Assembly (NCBI GenBank): GCA_949130485.1 | Contig: OX422185.1 | Span: 18,851,353 to 18,915,352 of the forward strand | Direction: 5' to 3' | DNA: 64,000 nucleotides | From: Agelas oroides | Lineage: Eukaryota; Porifera; Demospongiae; Agelasida; Agelasidae | Position numbers and translations under genes: made by a program | In this document: positions 54,970-64,000 of the stretch, piece after piece | Numbering within the stretch: the stretch's first letter is position 1 | Layout: each line of letters opens with the position of its first letter | Notes under the pieces: model-generated | What the model saw: only the letters and a program-made list of their open reading frames with translations | What the model was told of the DNA's origin: nothing | Databases searched by the model: none

Positions 54970-55660
54970 TCTCTCCAAACTTGTTCAAGGTCTCTTCAGC
55001 AATTAAATCTCTCCTAACTTGAACTAGGCTGAGTGCCTGAAATGTACTGGGATTTCATTGTCATTGTGTGTGTCTTTTACATGATACATGTATAAATGTT
55101 GCGTGATAACTTGTTCAAACATGCACCAGGCACCTCTCTTTACAGTGGACACTGCAAGTTTCATGATAAACTACTTTAGACTCCAAATACATTGCAATAG
55201 CTGCTATCATCTTGTGCCTACCAAGGCAATTCTGCTCGATAGTAAATTTGCAGGAAAAAACTTGAGCAAAGATCATACAACACTATGGGTGGGCTGGCAG
55301 GTTGTCAATAAAGATTGATCAAACTTCACAGAGTCTGTGGGATTGTCTATATTAGCACTAGTGAGACAAGATCTATATTTAGCTGTGCATTAAATGGAAG
55401 AACCTGTCTAGCATTCAAACAGCATTACTCCACTGGATTAGGCCTTCATTTAGAAGAGGGGGTGAAAGCTGTGTTAAAAAGGCTGAGGTGGCAACACTCA
55501 TTCTCAGGCCTCACGCAGCATTCCTTGTTTTTATCCAAACACGTCTGTTAGTCATAAAGCTTCTTAGCCCCAACATGTTTGATTAGTGACATTGACAGTA
55601 GAGTGCCCAGAAGGAAACAGAAGCATAACAATTTCCAGCATGAAAGGTTTCACAGCTTTA
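54970..55660. other. Intergenic, no gene seen
   Basis: A ggcttaaatctctcc-like block is repeated once (aattaaatctctcc at 54963 and 55001). The rest is unremarkable. Confidence 0.45.
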
Positions 55661-55744
55661 AGTGATAGTTATATCCCTCCTGGGGGGCAAAGGGGGGGGG
55701 TCATTGTTAAACATTGGCATCACACCAACCTGCAAGACCACCCC

Positions 55745-56067
55745 TAGTCTCGTCCCCAGACCCCACCCTCTCCCGAGGAGAAACGGTCTGGTGAACCAAG
55801 TCGAATTTCTTGGGCTAGCGCACACTTTTGCAACATTGTAACCTAGCAACGATCAAAACATTTTGCGGCCAACCCGCTCAAAAAGGGTACGGATACTCGA
55901 ATGGAGATTAACAAATTTTACTGTTGTAAGGGAAGTGCTACGTAATAATTACCGATCTCGCGATCTCATTGGTCATTACCCGTTTTGGGTAATAAGCCCA
56001 AGAAATTCGACTTCGTTCACCAGACCGTTTCTCGCCGGGAGGCGCGCGCGGGCGGGGCACGAGACTA
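55745..56067. mobile_element. Foldback element, TAGTCTCG family, 323 bp
   Basis: It begins TAGTCTCGTCCCCAGACC and ends CGGGGCACGAGACTA. The 9-bp flanks gaccacccc (55736-55744 and 56068-56076) are identical. Inner arms are ccaagtcgaatttcttggg / cccaagaaattcgacttcg. Confidence 0.95.
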
Positions 56068-56284
56068 GACCACCCCTCAGGGAGGGATATAGCTATTATA
56101 ACCTGTTACCTAGGCAACACCACTGTGTAGAAGAGAGATATGAGCTAGTTTGTATGTGTTGCCTAGGTAACATGTTATGGTTTTGGCTGGAGTACAGCTT
56201 AGAACTTCCCAAAAGAGTACATACTTTATTATTTCCTCACCAATCTCCACGAGGTAACAGTATCTCATCACAAGACAAGCAGAG

Positions 56285-56690
56285 AGAGAAGCTGTCGATG
56301 AACTGGAGGGAAAGGGGAGGAAAGGGAGGGGGAGGAGAGAGAAGAGGAGAGGAGAGAAGGAGGAAGGTGAGGGAGGGAAGAGAGGGAAGAGAGGGGCGAG
56401 AGAGGGAGAGGGAGAGGGAGAGGGAGAGGGAGAAGGGAATAGAAAGAGAAGGAGGAAGGGGAGGGAGGGAAGAGAGGGAAGAGAGGGAAGGGGAGGGAGA
56501 GAAGAGGGGAGGGAGGGAACGGAGGGGCGACAGAGGGAGAGGGAGAAGGGAATAGGGAGAGGAGGAGGAAGGGGAGAGAAGAAAGGGAAGGGAGAGAACG
56601 GAGGGAATGGAGGGGCGAGAGAGGGAAAGGGAGAAGGGAACAGGAAGAGGAACGGGGAGGGAAGAAGGAAGGGGAGGGAGCCTCACACTA
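56285..56690. repeat. Purine-rich (GGGA/GAGA) tract
   Basis: About 400 bp of gagaggga/ggaagg repeats with a larger period near 100 bp (gagggaagagaggg blocks). Frames in it are artefacts. Confidence 0.95.
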
Positions 56691-56799
56691 ATATTTCCAC
56701 TAAATTATCTCCAAGAGGTACAGCTGTGCAGTTGCTATAAGACACATAGTAGTTCAACACAAAGCAGTCAAACTGTACTGTCACCCTGGGGTGTCTCAA

Positions 56800-57075
56800 G
56801 GGAGGAAGGGAGGGAAAGAAGGGAGGGGGAGGAAGGGGGAGGAGGGAGGAAGGGGGAGGAGGGAGGGAGGGAGGAGTGGAGAGAGAAAGGAAGAGGGAAA
56901 GAGGGAGGAAGGGGAGGAGGGAGGGGAGGAGAGAGAAGAAAGAGGGAGAGAAGGAGGAAGAGAGAGAGAAAGTGGAAAAATCAATTGGATGTATATGGCA
57001 AACATTATTCTATGGAGAGAGAAAGAAAGGAGAGGGGGAGGGAGAGGGGGGGGAAGGAGGGAAGAAGGAAGGAGG
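56800..57075. repeat. Purine-rich (GGGAGGAA) tract
   Basis: A second A/G tract of gggagga units interrupted by about 60 bp of ordinary sequence near 56976. Confidence 0.95.
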
Positions 57076-57424
57076 TATTCAAAGTTTAGACCCCAACTGG
57101 AATTTAGCTTTTGTAACCTACTATTGCAGATACATGTACAAGTTCAAACCTGTTACCTAGGCAACATATAGGAACGTTGCTCATCTCTCTTCTACAGTGA
57201 TGTTGCCTAGGTAACAGAAGTTATATCCCTCTCTGGGGTGTGGTCTTGCTACGCTGGACACCAACGGTAAAACGACCACCCCCCAGGGAGGGAAACATGA
57301 AAGTGCCTAATGCCGACATAGCCATGCTGGTTTAGTACAGTTCAGCTGCTGGCTAATTTACTTAGCACCTTTATTGTTTACATACATGTAGCACCTACTT
57401 GACGTGGGCATTGGGCTGGTTCCC

Positions 57425-57995
57425 ATGTATCCCCAGGTGCAGAGGAGGGAAGAGCATCTAGTATACACTGTTTGCGCATGCACTTAATCGTCATGGATTT
57501 CCGTGGCGATTGTGTTCGTACCTGTACATTTGTATGTATGTAAACTGGTGACATCATAAACTCACCGCGTTGATGTGCCAGTTCTGTTCGAGTGAGTTTT
57601 ACATCACGCAGTTCTAGGCCTTCTGGTAGTTAGGTACCTCAAGATAAAAGCTCAAGAAAGAACAGGTTGCCTCCAATGAGTGCGTTTACCGAGGAAACGT
57701 ACCTTTATGGGGTTATCCACCATTTTCGGTAAGTTGATTCCGAACACTGCTTACCAGACATTTCTCTTTGTATCCGACAGTATAAAACTAGGCAGAGCAC
57801 GTAGCAGCGATGTTTATAGTGTCCTAAGAACAAAAGCTGAAGTAGTTTTTATGACGGTTTATGCTATTCACGTGATAACCGGATCGTCATATTAGTACAC
57901 GCCCCTAATTCTGCCATGTTGTCTTTCCTATAATTACGTGCATGCGCAAACAGTGTGTACCAGATGCTCTTTCTCCTCCCCCCTCGGGTATAGAT
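57425..57995. mobile_element. Foldback element of about 560 bp
   Basis: Arms: gaggagggaagagcatctag and gtttgcgcatgcac at the left, gtgcatgcgcaaacagtgtg and agatgctctttctcctcccc at the right. A weak + frame inside (57680-57895) has no family match. Confidence 0.85.
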
Positions 57996-58009
57996 AGAAC
58001 TACACTATT

Positions 58010-58090
58010 TTATAATTCTTCCTATATACTATAGGGACGAAATAGTGTAGGGTACACTCCCTATAGTAATATAGGGACAAAACAGTGTGG
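58010..58090. repeat. atagggacgaaatagtgtag motif pair
   Basis: The motif occurs at about 58031 and 58069 and again at 59612-59670, usually next to members of the gtagggatgg family. Confidence 0.75.
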
Positions 58091-58130
58091 GGTCACCAAT
58101 TCATTCTTACAAGAAATAAAAAACATTAAA

Positions 58131-58680
58131 AATGTAAAAAGATGTACGGATGGCATGCCAAAAAGTATGCAAACAAGGTAGGGATAATGCATGAAAGCAA
58201 AGGTCAACATATTGGCAAAGCCCCATCCCTACATCTTTTTCACACTACAGTTAGACAGTGCATGGGGGTCTTTTCTAAAACATACCACAAGTTCACAACC
58301 TTTACTGGCAATTCATGGCTGTAGCTTCATTCTCAGGCCACTTCCTTCACCCATGTTAAGGCCACGTGGCCTGGGAATGAGAAGTATTGACCCTCTTGGC
58401 AGCATGGAACCTCTTCAACAACCAGAGTTGACAGACTTATGATAGTAAGTGTTGTTAAAGTATATGGCATGGTTCTAGCCTCGTCCCCAGTCCACTTTTC
58501 TTCTCCCACAGCCGGCTCAGGAATGAGGCTAATATGATCTAGCAGCATTACATCAGCTGTAGTGTGAAAAAGATGTAGGGATGGGGCTTTGTCAATATGT
58601 TGACCTTTGCTTTCATGCATTATCCCTACCTTGTTTGCATACCTTTTAGCATGCCATCCCTACATCTTTTTACATTTTTA
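58131..58680. mobile_element. Large inverted repeat, gtagggatgg family
   Basis: Arms 58131-58250 and 58556-58680 are near-perfect inverse copies (ggatggcatgccaaaaag, tgcatgaaagcaaaggtcaa). The roughly 300-bp spacer contains two short TAGCCTCG-type palindromes (58321-58382 and 58478-58532). Confidence 0.93.
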
Positions 58681-59097
58681 CTGCTTTTTAAGTCTTGTTT
58701 CTGTACTTTTTTTTGATGTTAATCTCAGTTACAGTTAGACCTAAGCCTAAGAAGAATATTTCAAGTGTAACCACAACATCAGAACTTGAAACAGCGTCGA
58801 GTTTAGTAGTGGTTCCAGGCAAGTAATAATTGTGCAATATAGCCAGCTAGAACCTGATGAAGGGCCAACCACTCTCCATACTGAACTTTGTGAAAGCAAT
58901 TTCATGATTCAGTTGTCAATCACATGACAGCTGCAGCACAGAAAACTATCATACCATACTGACAACTGACCATCCTAGCCTTACAGTTCACTAAAGCTGT
59001 GAGTAGGCTATTTTTGGTATAGCTACCAGTAGGCAGCTGAATGCAGCCCCTTACCTACGTGGTGTTCATAAGACCGTGCCAGCCATGCGTACTGCCG

Positions 59098-59155
59098 CTT
59101 ACTAGTCTCACTTCCAGACCAATGACCGTGGTCTTTGGTCTGGGAACGAGACTTC
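59098..59155. mobile_element. Minimal foldback element of the TAGTCTC family
   Basis: actagtctcacttccagacc and ggtctgggaacgagact pair over about 58 bp. Confidence 0.8.
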
Positions 59156-59224
59156 GTATGCACATGCATACAAAATCAGAAAATGGCGTCCTAAGCAACG
59201 GACAGCAGCCTCAGAGTGTTGTGA

Positions 59225-59323
59225 ATGGCTTTTGCTGACCAGGATGAATTTGAAGCTATGAAGTCGCTGAGTGGTTGGGAAGCTGCATGCTGTGATGAGT
59301 ATCCGTTTCGTGCAAAAACCAAG
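59225..59323 (+). CDS. Possible first exon of an unknown protein
   Basis: ATG at 59225 opens MAFADQDEFEAMKSLSGWEA then CCDEYPFRAKTK, ending at a consensus gtgagt donor (33 codons, phase 0). The sequence is acidic, not low-complexity, and looks like a genuine start exon. I could not find the next exon with confidence. It may belong to the helicase-bearing unit 2.5 kb downstream or to an inserted element. Confidence 0.4.
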
Positions 59324-59699
59324 GTGAGTGCTTGAACCGTTTTTGAGTTATCGTTGTTTGAACAAAAGTCGTAACGAAGAAAGAAACAAAGAATAACAAA
59401 AATGGCACTTTCGCTACCGCACACTTTTGCGTTTAGCTGTTTTCCGCGTGGCTTTTGGCCACTTATATGAGTCTTGCTGATCACAAAGGCACTCAAAGAG
59501 GAAGCCTTGACGCTTAAATAAGCTTTTAGCGTGTTTGTGGTGAAGATATACGGCTTTTGCTTAAGTATTGCATATATTGCGCATCGGCGCCATCCCTACA
59601 TAGAGAGTACTATAGGGACGAAATAGTGTAGGGGTACACTAAATTCTCCCTGTGTCACCACAGGGATGAAATAGTGAATGTGCGTACACACATGGGCAC

Positions 59700-61170
59700 A
59701 TTGCAGATGATGTAAGCATTACATAGGTGTAATAAATTCTACCAATTCATTTGTGGTACAGTTGTACCATATCAGAATCATCACAGGATGTCAGTAGGAC
59801 ATGGTGTGAAGATTTTTTATAGTTTACCAGTGAAATTGAGAACAGACAGTGAACTACTAGGGGAATGCAGTGCATTGTGGGGCGAGCGTGAGGGAGTTGT
59901 ATGGTGCATTAGCGTTTCATAGTACTACATTTTCCCACTTGCAGGCACCTCATGCATAACAGTCTCATTCCCAGTTCTTCCCACCTTCAATATTTGCCTA
60001 TGGAACTGGAGGCGGGAAATGCCTGGGGAAGAGGCTAGGGTATCAAATGTATGCCTGTGACCAGTGTAGCTTGGTATGTGCTCATCTTGCGTTTGTTGGT
60101 GGCCTGAAGGGTTGCAAGTTAAGAATGAGGATTCAACATCTCAGTACGAACAAGTATATACCGTTGGTTTCCTGTGACTCCAACTTTAAATATTGACATC
60201 TTGGCACTGTCTTCTCAAGTGTCAATAGTGCATAGATATTTGCTGAGCACATACAGCTGTGGAGTCAGGCCTCTTTTGCTGTAGTCTATAGCTATTGTCA
60301 GCCCTTTTCCTGAGCACTGTGTGTACTGGACTTGTTCATACACAATCAGGAAAGCTGTTGAAAAGTCGCAGTTATTCAATTATCAGCTACCTTGGTCCTA
60401 CAGAATAATACTTAAAACAGCAAAATTTCCCATGTGTAACACATTTAGGTCACCTGTCTCACGTGTAACACTGTCCCTCCCTTGTCAAATGTGTAACACA
60501 TGGGGAACAATTAAGTCAGACTTAAACAGTCAGTGATTAACTTTCTCTATACTTTATATATTGGGGAACAGTTAAAGTCACCTGTAATTAATTCGTTCAA
60601 AATGAAGGGTTAGTCCAAAAGGTATGAATACAATTAAACTTTGCACAAACAGAAACTACTACAGAGGTTTGTAAGTTGCTTGTCCAAACTGCAGGATGCA
60701 ATAGGCACGGGTTGAATGACCACTAATTGTTTACATACCATGTATTCCCGTCAGATCCATTCGTGGATGTCATGCGTGCTATATCATCAGAGCCCGTTGT
60801 CCTCCCCCTCCCAGTGGTGAGGATGTAGCTACTACAGTCTACAGTACTAATAATACCAGTGGCAGAGAACCTAACTATGCATGCAGTGGATTCACAATGA
60901 CTCCTTTCCCTTCAGATTGACTTATAAGCAAGACTACCAACCCCAGAAGCACTCAGAGAAGTGATTAGGCCTATGATTAAACGGTGTACAGGTCGAGGAG
61001 GTTGTTTTTAGACTGATGAACTTTCTAGAATGAAGAAAACCAGGATGAAAATCAAGGTAGTTCAAAATGATGCCACTGAATTTGAGCTGGACAAGCAAAA
61101 GGTGCTTTGTAAGTGAAGAGAAAGCAAAAGAAATAAAACGTCAGCAGCCAAAGTACAATGTAAACATGCT
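59700..61170. other. Intergenic, no gene called
   Basis: It holds a TAGCCTC-type palindrome (about 59963-60041: agtctcattcccag ... ggggaagaggct) and repeated catgtgtaacaca motifs near 60430-60500. No supported coding sequence. Confidence 0.5.
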
Positions 61171-61229
61171 AGGAATACTTTGGGAGCTCATTTATCCTTT
61201 TTAGTTTTATATGCAAGGGTCAGAGTGAA

Positions 61230-61475
61230 ACAGTTGAGTCTGTTAAACACTGGTCTGGAGTCTCTGACGCTAATCGCCCTCTCCTGTAACCCAAAACTCT
61301 CTCCCGCTGGGCAGCAGACCGCGAAGCACGATGGGCTCTATCACTTACTCTCCGTCTTGCTAACCGTACCTCCCTTTGTTGAGCGCTTCAGCAGAACGAC
61401 GATCCCTGTCGCGTTGGTTTCTACGCCTTAGCCTTTCCTCCTTCTTTCTTCGGATTCCATAAGTGAGTCGAACAT
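61230..61475 (-). pseudogene. Arg-rich repeat fragment, possibly from a transposon protein
   Basis: Minus-strand frames read SEERRKERLRRRNQRDRDRR then, in a shifted frame, REVRLARRRVSDRAHRASRS and GRLASETPDQ. Strings of the type RLxRRRxRDRxRR...ETPEQ are common in N-terminal parts of invertebrate transposon (for example Helitron-associated) proteins. The frame is broken, so it is at best a fragment. Confidence 0.35.
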
Positions 61476-61639
61476 ACCACTTCTTTCTGGCTTTCAAACG
61501 TAGCTAGCTTAGCTATATCTTTCGACATGACAACATGCGGAAATATTGCATCACGCACAAATAGGGCAGAATATATATACGGAATACGCATGTACCATAT
61601 ATATATACATATAAATAAATAGACAAATTTTCGTTTTAT

Positions 61640-61672
61640 CCACAAGTGTGGGGCTCGCTGCGCTCGCCCCAA
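61640..61672. repeat. ggggctcgctgcgctcgcccc hairpin
   Basis: A perfect GC-rich hairpin (tggggctcgc / gcgctcgcccca). A degraded relative lies near 18315-18335. Confidence 0.8.
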
Positions 61673-61747
61673 TTAGGCAGTTAACTACTAGACAGTGTAC
61701 AGTTAAAGCAGCATTGGATGGAACCATAGCTAGCTACATGCTGCAAA

Positions 61748-61968
61748 ATGGAAATTATGGATGATCTGGTTGTGGAGGACATATGTGACCAGTGCCAGAG
61801 TGAGGCAGTCCTGTTTTGTGAGGAGTGTCGAAACAGCTACTGTGCTACATGCAGCCTATTGAGACATGGGAAAGAGGCAAACCCACACCACTGTGAGGAT
61901 TTCGAAGGTTCCAAATATCACCCACATCTCCCTGGAGGAGGATGCTCTCTCACAGCCTCAACAAGAAG
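61748..61968 (+). CDS. B-box zinc-finger exon
   Basis: It reads MEIMDDLVVEDICDQC, FCEECRNSYCATC and HGKEANPHHCED: C-x2-C-x7-C-x2-C-x4-C-x2-C-x4-H-x8-H, a B-box pattern as in TRIM-type proteins. The donor gtaaat leaves phase 2, which fits either acceptor of the helicase exon. It could also stand as a short protein ending at 61972. Confidence 0.6.
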
Positions 61969-62015
61969 GTAAATTAGGGTAATAATAGTAATTTATTCAG
62001 CTTGGCTCATTACAG

Positions 62016-62514
62016 AGACAATAAATTGTACAATCAAACCAGATGTTGTTACACCACAGAGCACAGAGATGCCCAACTAACAGGCCTTCTGGTGAAGCAT
62101 TTCAAGAAGACCTCCTTCAAGGACTGGCAGCTTACTGTGATCAAAGCCACTGTTGATGGAAAGAATTCCTTCATAGTGCAGCCAACAGGATCAGGGAAGA
62201 GTCTCTGCTTCCAGTTTCCAGGAGTTGTTACAGGAAAGATCACAGTTGTTCTCATGCCAACTGTGAACCTTATCATGGATCCGGCTTGAGGCAGCAGGAG
62301 TAAAGGTTACTTACCTCGGGAGCATGCAGAAAGACACCGGAGTCTTGGGGAAGGTGTCACAGGGCCAGTACGATACCATTTTGTGCGCACCCGAGTCCTT
62401 CTTCAACAACCTTGGGCATCCAAAGGCAGTCTTCAAAAGCTTGGCGGTCCAGAGAAAGATTGGTCTGCTGGCAGTCGATGAAGCTCACCTAATTCGGTCA
62501 TGGAGAACCTTCAG
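62016..62514 (+). CDS. RecQ helicase exon with Walker A and DEAH box
   Basis: Two acceptors 15 nt apart (attcag at 62000 and tacag at 62015) are both in phase with exon 1. The exon carries SFKDWQLTVIKATVDGKNSF, PTGSGKSLCFQFPG and, after one frame shift at 62287, LEAAGVKVTYLGSMQKD and VDEAHLIRSW. The donor is gtatga. Confidence 0.7.
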
Positions 62515-62619
62515 GTATGAGGAAGTAATATGCTATAGTTAAGAAAGAGATATAGGTGGGATACTTGTATCACTAACTATTTGTGTATCGATATGTACCA
62601 CCTCTCTGGTCCTATGCAG

Positions 62620-63135
62620 GCCTGCATTTGACTACCTGAAAAAGCTCCCATCACTCTTCCCTTCTGTGCCGTTGATGGCCCTCACGGCTACAGCAACGTG
62701 TGATATAGTGGCTGAGCTCAAAGAGCTGTTGGGAAACCCAGTTTGTGAAATAGCGAGTGCCAACAAGCCCAACATCACCTACTCAGCTCTTCTAATTCAG
62801 TCCAAAGGTATATACCTCTAAAAGACGATGTTTATGGAGTATGTTCTGATGTACCATTATGATTTCTTTTCTACACTGCAGCCAAAGTCGACAAATACAC
62901 CAATCTTGCAAGCCACATAATTCCCCTGCTCGGTGATGGCAAAGCAATTATTTACATTGATTTTGTGAAAGATGTAGCTCCACTGGCTATTAGCCTACGC
63001 CAGCAAGGTCTGGAGAGCTGTGGTTATCATGGAGAGAAGATGTCCACTCATGACAAGCAAGCTACGCTTGAGAACTGGCAGAAAGGGCAAAAAGAAACAG
63101 CTGGAAAATCTGCAAGATTTTCAAAGTTGTTGGAG
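62620..63135 (+). CDS. RecQ helicase exons (motifs III-IV)
   Basis: Two exons (62620-62807 and 62882-63135) are joined in phase by a 74-nt intron (gtatat...ctgcag). They read AFDYLKKLPSLFPSVPLMAL then TATAT, PNITYSALLIQSK, KAIIYIDFVKDVAPLAISLR and GYHGEKMSTHDKQATLENWQ. Intact frame. Confidence 0.75.
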
Positions 63136-63198
63136 GTAAGTACATAAATTAAAACTACTGTTTGCAATGACTCACACATGTATCTTACTAACATGTAG

Positions 63199-63900
63199 AT
63201 TTGTCTGCGTGAATCTTGCCGGAAAATGTCGGCGAACTGTGATTCTGGAGCACTTTGGAGAAGATGCAACAGCTGCTACTTGCGAGGGAGTCTGCTGTGA
63301 TGTGTGTGACACTCAGCCAGAGATGGCCAATGCGCAGAACGAAATAAGTCTAGTGCTGAAGACTGTGAGAGATCTCCCTGGTTATGGAGAAGTGAAAGTG
63401 AGTGCTAATATATCAGACAGAATCAGACAGAAATACATTCTTGTTCATTATGGCATCACATTTAGCTTGCTGAAGTTCTGCGAGGGTCGAAGACAGCTTC
63501 CAAAGCTCCACTTGCCAGCAGCCAATTTGGAGAGGGCACATCACTAGGTTTGTCCCTTGATACCTGGAGAGCTCACATTCGTCAGGCCTGGATTCTGGGG
63601 TTGCTAGAGCGAGAAATGAAACTTGGAAAAGGGCACAATCTTTTAGGTCAGATGACTTTCAACTCGTTTACACTCTCTGAAGCAGGCAATGCATTCCTAG
63701 AAGGTCCCCATACGCTGATCCTCCCAGTTCTTGATAGCAAAAGTGGGAGAACTATAGTACCAGCAAAGCCAGAAGAGGATGAAAAACCAAGACGAAAAGG
63801 CAAAGGTTGCCATGCCATTGAAGGCATTAGGTCGCTTTTGAGCTCTTGTGAGAAGTGGTTCACAATCACTGCCAAGGAATCTTCAGGTCCCCTTACCCTC
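63199..63900 (+). CDS. RecQ zinc-binding and winged-helix exons
   Basis: GKCRRTVILEHFGEDATAAT, CEGVCCDVCD and DLPGYGEVK precede a 68-nt intron (63398-63465). Then come LAEVLRGSKTASKAPLASSQ, LDTWRAHIRQAWILGLLERE and FTLSEAGNAFLEG. This is the RecQ C-terminal zinc module and winged helix. The entry from the previous exon is out of phase. Confidence 0.7.
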
Positions 63901-64000
63901 AAAGGCTAGGCTACTGCCCTGACATCAGTGCCCTTCCTGAGTACAAGAGTACCAGCCAAAACTTCCTGTTTGAGGATATCATGTTTGGCAAGGGAAAAGC

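Larger units (their letters stand above)
55663..57290. mobile_element. Composite element with ttatatccctccctgggg ends
   Basis: tatatccctcctggggggc near 55669 pairs with cagggagggatata near 56080, and tatatccctctctggggtg (57222) with ccccccagggaggg (57278). Between lie the foldback copy at 55745-56067, two cctaggcaac palindromes (56101-56180, 57145-57215) and purine-rich tracts. The boundaries are uncertain. Confidence 0.55.
61748..64000 (+). pseudogene. B-box / RecQ-family DNA helicase, degenerate, 3' end off window
   Basis: Likely exons: 61748-61968, 62016 (or 62001)-62514, 62620-62807, 62882-63135, about 63199-63397, 63466-63880 and beyond. Exon 1 has a B-box zinc finger (CDQC, CEEC, CATC, then two His). 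Helicase motifs follow: PTGSGKSLCFQF (Walker A), VDEAH (DEAH box), LTATAT (motif III), YHGEKMS, then the RecQ zinc module (CRRTVILEHFGE, CCDVCD) and winged helix (LDTWRAHIRQAWILGLLERE). RecQ helicases unwind DNA 3'-5' using ATP. The expected motif V and VI block, with its arginine finger, is absent between LENWQKG and GKCRRT. Exon 2 shifts frame after LIMDPA (62287), exon 5 does not join in phase, and the frame changes again near 63880, where the text continues as GYCPDISALPEYKS. I read it as an inactive copy; sequencing error could explain single shifts but not the missing block. Confidence 0.75.

Noticed and set aside
56237-57171. Arg/Glu/Gly-rich and Ser/Leu/Pro-rich frames
   Set aside because: Translations of purine-rich simple sequence.
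63398-63465. A frameshift in the helicase between the zinc module and winged helix
   Set aside because: A 68-nt GT-AG intron (gtgagt...atttag) restores the frame and joins DLPGYGEVK to LAEVLRGSK, which fits the family.

Overview
The window is animal nuclear DNA. It shows a conserved metazoan gene split by GT-AG introns, abundant short DNA transposons, tRNA-derived SINE-like pieces and very large tandem repeats. The protein matches and the style of the repeats would suit an early-branching marine invertebrate such as a sponge. That assignment is an inference and not proven.

The backbone is the 3' two thirds of GBF1, the large Golgi ARF-GEF, on the + strand. Sixteen exons lie between 4493 and 42885. 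All junctions are GT-AG and the phases fit: together they total 3222 nt, or 1073 codons plus a stop. The 5' part (DCB, HUS and most of Sec7) lies upstream of the window. What is present is the end of Sec7, the HDS1-HDS3 regions and a proline-rich tail.

The introns are unusual. The first 4.49 kb is a 49-bp satellite of 91 unit-length repeats whose last partial unit supplies the polypyrimidine tract of the first exon's acceptor. Several other introns carry (CCCT)n, (CA)n or minisatellite expansions close to the acceptor. The 10.6-kb intron 16596-27236 holds minus-strand coding remnants: a terminal exon with three copies of an unrecognised Cys/His module (19962-20518) and a decayed gene with an extended-Tudor-like exon (22580-22700).

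Downstream of GBF1, a short minus-strand gene can be proposed. A coiled-coil first exon (47348-47608) joins in phase to a terminal exon (45208-45411) that carries a diverged copy of the same Cys/His module. From 45.5 to 59 kb the DNA is dominated by foldback elements with TAGCCTCGTTCCCAG termini. Five have perfect 9-bp target duplications, one has an 8-bp duplication and one an imperfect 9-bp duplication. There are also a LINE 3' fragment, purine-rich tracts and longer inverted repeats.

The right end (61748-64000) is a RecQ-family helicase with an N-terminal B-box zinc finger. It has a frame break, a missing motif V-VI block and further frame changes, so it looks like a degenerate copy. It runs off the window.
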